DNA of 10,250 nucleotides from Verrucomicrobiota bacterium. Lineage in GTDB: Bacteria; Verrucomicrobiota; Verrucomicrobiia; Chthoniobacterales; Terrimicrobiaceae. This document shows, in pieces, positions 6,493-10,250 of the stretch. Positions within the stretch are counted from its first letter, which is position 1, and each line of letters starts with the position of its first letter. A program made the position numbers and the translations under genes. The notes below the pieces were generated by a model. It was not told the origin of the DNA and did not search any database. It worked only from the letters and a program-made list of their open reading frames with translations. Location: assembly GCA_026398285.1 (NCBI GenBank), contig JAPLTI010000117.1:1-10250 (forward strand). The letters run 5' to 3'.

Positions 6493-6589
6493 AAAAATAG
6501 AGTTACAAATGCTCTAACAGAATCCGTGCAAGGCTCGCACCCTGTTTCTGTGATGGAAATCCAGCGCCGACGTCTGTAGTTTGCCTGCA
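6493..6589. promoter_or_regulatory. Divergent intergenic region between the M42 peptidase and OmpA-domain/glnD genes
   Basis: These 97 bases separate two outward-reading transcription units and should hold both promoters. I find no strong hexamer pair. On the minus strand the best pair is TTGCAC (6530-6525) with TGTAAC (6506-6501) at an 18-base spacing, which is weak. On the + strand I see no acceptable pair; TGTAGT at 6575-6580 has no matching -35. No palindrome, riboswitch-like fold or small gene was recognised. Confidence 0.45.
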
Positions 6590-7567
6590 ATGAACCGTCG
6601 GGGGAGCTTTGCCAAGCAGGAACCAGTGGCCAATCGCGATGCGTGGGGGCGTTGGCTTTGGCCGGCGTTGATTGCGTCGATTTTGCTGCATCTGCTTTTT
6701 TGGAATTGGTCCCGTCATTTTCCGGTGGAGCGGATGAGTGAGGAGTTTTACGAAAAAATTGTTCCGCGCACATTTCAGGTGGAGCGGGTGGAGATCGATC
6801 CGCGCCTCTTGGAGCCTGAGCGCGAGGAGGCAGCCAAGGCCCGTGTGGCGCCGGTAGCCTTTCAATTGCCTGCGGAGAGCTTTTCTTCGGAGAAGATTGT
6901 TTCCGAGGCCCCGGATGCAAAAAATCCTCCGCGATTGGACACGGCGATCCTGAATGAAAAGCCCGTGTTGGGTGATGCGGTCAATCAGGGTGTGCCGATT
7001 CCAAGCTCCCTGCCTATGGCTGCGGATGCTCCATTGGAGGACATGCTCAAGGAAATGCCCGCATTGAAAAGCGACCCTCTGGCGTCACTGCCCCAGCCGG
7101 TGGCTGCCGCGCAAGCGGGTAAAAGCCTGTCCGCCCAGTCGAGCGATGGACGCGGCTTCACAAATCTTGATGAGCTTCTCGCGCAGACCGGTCCGCTCTC
7201 GCCCGAGACGGCTCCGATCCTGCTACCGGGAGATTTGCTTTTTGAATATGACGCCTACCGCCTCCAGCCCGGGGCTATCTCAAGCATGCAAAAGCTTGGC
7301 CAGCTCCTTCTCCGCACCCCGCGCTCGCGTTTCCTCATCGAAGGCCACAGTGATTCGTTCGGGCCGGATGACTACAACCTCCGCCTCAGCGAACTCCGTG
7401 CGCAGACCGTGAAGGAATGGCTGATCTCCTCGATGGGCATCCCTGCAGATTCCATCGAAACGCGTGGATTTGGTGAGTCGCGGCTTGTGGCGCCCGCGAC
7501 AGGAAGCATCGAGGAGCAACAAATCAACCGCCGCGTCGAAATCGTCATCCGTCCGCCCGCGCCATGA
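6590..7567 (+). CDS. TonB/TolA-like membrane-anchored protein with C-terminal OmpA (peptidoglycan-binding) domain
   Basis: This 325-residue protein has a basic N-terminus (1-21) and one hydrophobic signal-anchor helix at about 22-40. A long Pro/Glu-rich, probably extended periplasmic linker runs from 41 to 210. An OmpA/Pal/MotB-type domain follows at 212-322. The domain keeps EGHSDS (251-256), NLRLSELRA (263-271), GFGES (293-297) and NRRVEI (313-318). Asp255 and Arg270 are spaced 15 residues apart, like the diaminopimelate-binding pair of OmpA domains, so peptidoglycan binding is likely. The helix carries Ser30-x-x-x-His34, the arrangement TonB and TolA use to engage ExbBD/TolQR, and it lacks the helix Asp of MotB. 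The energised role is inference. ATG 6590 is preferred over TTG 6581; no Shine-Dalgarno motif is seen. The stop overlaps the glnD start (ATGA). Codon use changes sharply near 7150, between linker and OmpA domain. No barrel is encoded, so this is not a true OmpA porin. Confidence 0.85.
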   Translation: MNRRGSFAKQEPVANRDAWGRWLWPALIASILLHLLFWNWSRHFPVERMSEEFYEKIVPRTFQVERVEIDPRLLEPEREEAAKARVAPVAFQLPAESFSSEKIVSEAPDAKNPPRLDTAILNEKPVLGDAVNQGVPIPSSLPMAADAPLEDMLKEMPALKSDPLASLPQPVAAAQAGKSLSAQSSDGRGFTNLDELLAQTGPLSPETAPILLPGDLLFEYDAYRLQPGAISSMQKLGQLLLRTPRSRFLIEGHSDSFGPDDYNLRLSELRAQTVKEWLISSMGIPADSIETRGFGESRLVAPATGSIEEQQINRRVEIVIRPPAP

Positions 7568-10250
7568 GTCAGCCTCCCGAACCGCACACGCTCGAAAATT
7601 CCGCCCTCGAACTCTCCAAGAGTGCCCGCGCCGGAAACAGCGATCCGGTCATCCTCTTTAAAAACTTCCGCAAGGAGGAAGAGGAGCGCCTGCGTTCCTG
7701 GCACGATGCCGGTGGCGGCGGGCGTGAGATTGCCCGTCAGCGCTCGGACATGGTCGATATCCTGTTCCGCGAGCTTTTCGATGATGTCGTGCGCCGCGTG
7801 GCGAAAAAATCCCTCGCCGGTCGATTGACGGTCGCGGCCTTTGGAGGCTACGGCCGTCGCGAACTCACGCCGATGAGCGATGTGGATATTCTGTTCCTAC
7901 AGAATAAAAACACAGTGGACAAAGAGGTGGAGGAAGTCATCCGCCAGACGCTCGTGGCCCTCTGGGACATTGGATTCAAGGTTGGACACGCGACGCGATC
8001 GATCAGCGAGGCCGTGGAGAAATGCAACGACGATCCGATCACAAAAACCTCGATGTTGGAGTGCCGCTTTCTCGCCGGCGAACGGGAGATTTTCAACCGC
8101 TTCAAGGAGCGCTTTCAGGACGAGTGCGTGCGCGGCCATGCGGACAATTACACTGCTTGGCGCTTGGCGAACCAAGCCGAGCTGCGCGTCAAATACGGTC
8201 GCACCGTCTTCATGCAGGAGCCGAATATCAAGAGTGGCACGGGCAGCCTGCGTGATTACCAGAGTCTGCTCTGGATTTCTCAATTCAGGCTCGGGGTCAA
8301 CACCACCGCGAAGCTTGTCGAGGCCAAGGTTCTTCGCGATGGCGACCGGCGCCGGCTTGAGAAAAGTTATGACTTCATGCTGCGCACTCGCGCCGCCATG
8401 CAATACCTGAATGGCCGCTCGGCCGATGTCCTCACCCTCCAGCTCCAGGGGCGGGTGGCCAATGAATTCAGCTATCCCCAGAAAAACATTCTCCGCAAGG
8501 TCGAGGCCTTCATGCGCGACTACTATGGCCATGCGCGGACGATCTACTTGGTGACCGAGGCGGCCCTCCGGAAAATGGAGGCCATTCCTGATGCCCGCCC
8601 CACAGGCATTCTCAGCCTCTTTGGCGTTCGACAGAAGCCTGAGAAACTCGATCGGTTCATCATTCGAAATGGCAAGCTCGAACCCGAGTCACGCGAGATT
8701 TTCAACGACGACCCCTATCGGCTCATGCGGGCCTTCCACCACGCCCAGGTCCGCCAACTCGAATTCCACCCCGAGCTTGTGGATCTTATCCGCCGCCGTC
8801 TGCATCTCATCGACCGCACTTTCCAATACTCCATCGCCGCGCGCGAGACCTTCTTCGCTATTCTCTCCCGCAAGGGCGAAGTAGGCCGGACTCTGCGCCT
8901 CATGCATGATCTCGGTGTCCTGGGTCGTTACATCCCCGAGTTCGGCGCGCTGGACTGCCTCGTTCAGCACGAGTTTTTCCACCGCTACACGGCAGATGAG
9001 CACACGCTCGTCTGTATCGAGAAGCTCGATGGCGTTCTCTTTGCGGCGGAAAAAAAACTTGCTGGCTACAGACAGATTTTTCAGAAGCTCGAAGACCCCT
9101 CGATTCTTTATCTCTCGATTTTGCTCCATGATGTCGGGAAAGCGGCCAACACGCGCCACCACGAAGAGACCGGAGCTGTGCTCGCCCACAAGGTCGCGCG
9201 TCGGCTTCAGCTCACGCCCGACCGCCGTCGTATGCTCCTGACGCTGGTGGATTCGCACTATGTTCTCTCCAAGATGGCTCAAAGCCGGAATCTGGAGGAT
9301 TCAGCCACGATCGAGGAGTTCGGCCGCATCATCCGCAATAGGAAAAATCTCGATGCCCTCATGCTGCTCACGCTTGCTGACGGCATGGGCACCAGCGACC
9401 AGAATTGGTCCGATTGGAAAGAGGGTCTCGTCTGGACTCTCTACCGCCGGGCGGGCCAATGGCTCGAAGGCGGTGTCGATGCCATGGAGCAGAGCCGCCG
9501 TGACCGTCAGGCGCAGAGAAGCATGGTGATCGAGATTATCGGTGATGGATTTCGTGACGAGGCGGATGCCCACTTCCAGTTCATGCCGATGCGGTATTTT
9601 CAAATGTATGAGTCGCTCGAAATAGCCGATCACATGCGCCTGTTCCGGCAATTCTTCGAGAACCGGAATGCCGACGACGACACGGCACTCGTTCCTGTAT
9701 TCAAATGGATTCCGCGCCCGGAAAAAGGCTACACCGAAGTGTGGGTCTGCGGTTGGGACCGCCCGCGCCTCCTGGAGCGCATCGCCGGGGCGTTCCTTTC
9801 GGTGCGATTAAACATCCTGAGCGCCGATATTTTCACGCGCACGGACAGCCTCGCCCTCGATATCTTCCGCGTGGCCGGGACGAACCTCATGCCGATTACC
9901 AGCCCGCGCGACATCGTCGCCGTGGAGAAGCACCTCGCCGAGGCGCTGCACCACGAGGACTATGATTTCCGTCCGTTGCTGAGCAAGGAGACGCGCCTGC
10001 TCACCTACCGGCTTTCGCAAGAGTTCGACCTGCCTACGCTCATCAAAATCGACAACGAGTCCCACCCGGTCTACACGCTCATCGACATTCAAACCCCGGA
10101 CCGCCTCGGTCTTCTCTACGACCTCCTGCGGGCTATGGGCGACTGCGGGCTTCGTATCGAGATTTCCCGCATCACGACCGAGATGGATGTCGCGATGGAC
10201 TCCTTCTACGTTTACGGGCGTGATGGAGAAAAAATCACTTCCACGCCGGC
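7564..10250 (+). CDS. glnD: Bifunctional [protein-PII] uridylyltransferase / uridylyl-removing enzyme, 3' end outside window
   Basis: GlnD senses glutamine and adds or removes UMP on PII proteins, setting nitrogen assimilation. I translated the frame from ATG 7564 and it stays open to the last base: 895 codons, close to the roughly 890 of E. coli GlnD, so little is missing. The nucleotidyltransferase motif GGYGRREL (94-101) with SDVD (105-108) supplies the metal-binding aspartates. The HD hydrolase domain shows ADEHT (477-481), LLHDVGK (520-526), His532/His533 and DSH (563-565), so both activities look intact. The first ACT domain starts near 725 (VWVCGWDRPRLLERIAGAF), and the second near 837 (YTLIDIQTPDRLGLLYDLL), almost complete; these bind glutamine in the family. 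The start overlaps the upstream OmpA-domain gene by four bases (ATGA) with no Shine-Dalgarno motif, suggesting translational coupling. No PII or glutamine synthetase gene is in the window. Confidence 0.97.
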   Translation, partial: MSQPPEPHTLENSALELSKSARAGNSDPVILFKNFRKEEEERLRSWHDAGGGGREIARQRSDMVDILFRELFDDVVRRVAKKSLAGRLTVAAFGGYGRRELTPMSDVDILFLQNKNTVDKEVEEVIRQTLVALWDIGFKVGHATRSISEAVEKCNDDPITKTSMLECRFLAGEREIFNRFKERFQDECVRGHADNYTAWRLANQAELRVKYGRTVFMQEPNIKSGTGSLRDYQSLLWISQFRLGVNTTAKLVEAKVLRDGDRRRLEKSYDFMLRTRAAMQYLNGRSADVLTLQLQGRVANEFSYPQKNILRKVEAFMRDYYGHARTIYLVTEAALRKMEAIPDARPTGILSLFGVRQKPEKLDRFIIRNGKLEPESREIFNDDPYRLMRAFHHAQVRQLEFHPELVDLIRRRLHLIDRTFQYSIAARETFFAILSRKGEVGRTLRLMHDLGVLGRYIPEFGALDCLVQHEFFHRYTADEHTLVCIEKLDGVLFAAEKKLAGYRQIFQKLEDPSILYLSILLHDVGKAANTRHHEETGAVLAHKVARRLQLTPDRRRMLLTLVDSHYVLSKMAQSRNLEDSATIEEFGRIIRNRKNLDALMLLTLADGMGTSDQNWSDWKEGLVWTLYRRAGQWLEGGVDAMEQSRRDRQAQRSMVIEIIGDGFRDEADAHFQFMPMRYFQMYESLEIADHMRLFRQFFENRNADDDTALVPVFKWIPRPEKGYTEVWVCGWDRPRLLERIAGAFLSVRLNILSADIFTRTDSLALDIFRVAGTNLMPITSPRDIVAVEKHLAEALHHEDYDFRPLLSKETRLLTYRLSQEFDLPTLIKIDNESHPVYTLIDIQTPDRLGLLYDLLRAMGDCGLRIEISRITTEMDVAMDSFYVYGRDGEKITSTP

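Noticed and set aside
6590..7567. Calling this gene a MotB-type flagellar stator or a true OmpA porin
   Set aside because: The anchor helix lacks the MotB aspartate and has no motA neighbour in view, and there is no beta-barrel domain.
8689..9282. Minus-strand open frames inside glnD (also 7897-8532 and 9301-9651)
   Set aside because: They lie opposite intact, conserved glnD domains and have no start signals or domains of their own.

Overview
The window is a compact, moderately GC-rich stretch of a Gram-negative (diderm) bacterial chromosome. The evidence for a diderm is an LptD-type outer-membrane barrel protein and an OmpA-type peptidoglycan-binding domain. The flavour of the proteins (cysteine-free LptD, an ECF sigma factor behind ispE, no Shine-Dalgarno motif at the starts) suggests the PVC/Verrucomicrobiota side of the tree. 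That placement is an inference from impression and was not tested. I see no tRNA, rRNA, CRISPR array, insertion sequence or phage gene. The gene content is mostly housekeeping.

Layout. On the + strand, positions 1-1554 are the 3' part of an lptD-like gene, followed after 23 bases by ugd (UDP-glucose 6-dehydrogenase, 1578-2882). Tail to tail with ugd, and sharing the palindromic stop CTAG, is a minus-strand pair: ispE (4287-3448) followed by an ECF sigma factor (3448-2879), joined by a TAATG overlap. Only 21 bases separate the ispE start codon from the divergent pyrF (4309-5013). pyrF converges, with a 4-base gap, on another minus-strand pair: an M42 metallopeptidase (6492-5425) and a small two-helix, ion-channel-like membrane protein (5380-5018). 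A 97-base divergent gap precedes a + strand pair: an unusual membrane-anchored OmpA-domain protein (6590-7567) whose stop overlaps the start of glnD (7564 to beyond the window end). glnD stays open to the last base and is nearly complete.

How the genes relate. LptD and Ugd serve the cell surface (lipopolysaccharide export and UDP-glucuronate supply). IspE makes isoprenoid precursors and PyrF makes UMP, the precursor of UDP-sugars. GlnD is the uridylyltransferase/uridylyl-removing enzyme for PII. No single dedicated pathway is encoded, and I find no convincing defence, mobile or secondary-metabolite system.

The most unusual item is the protein at 6590-7567. It joins a TonB/TolA-like signal-anchor helix carrying an S-x-x-x-H motif to a Pal/OmpA-type diaminopimelate-binding domain. 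Synonymous codon choice switches abruptly between its two parts near position 7150. Other points worth a look are the interleaved ispE/pyrF promoter region, the shared CTAG stop with an inverted repeat, and the filter-less channel-like protein.
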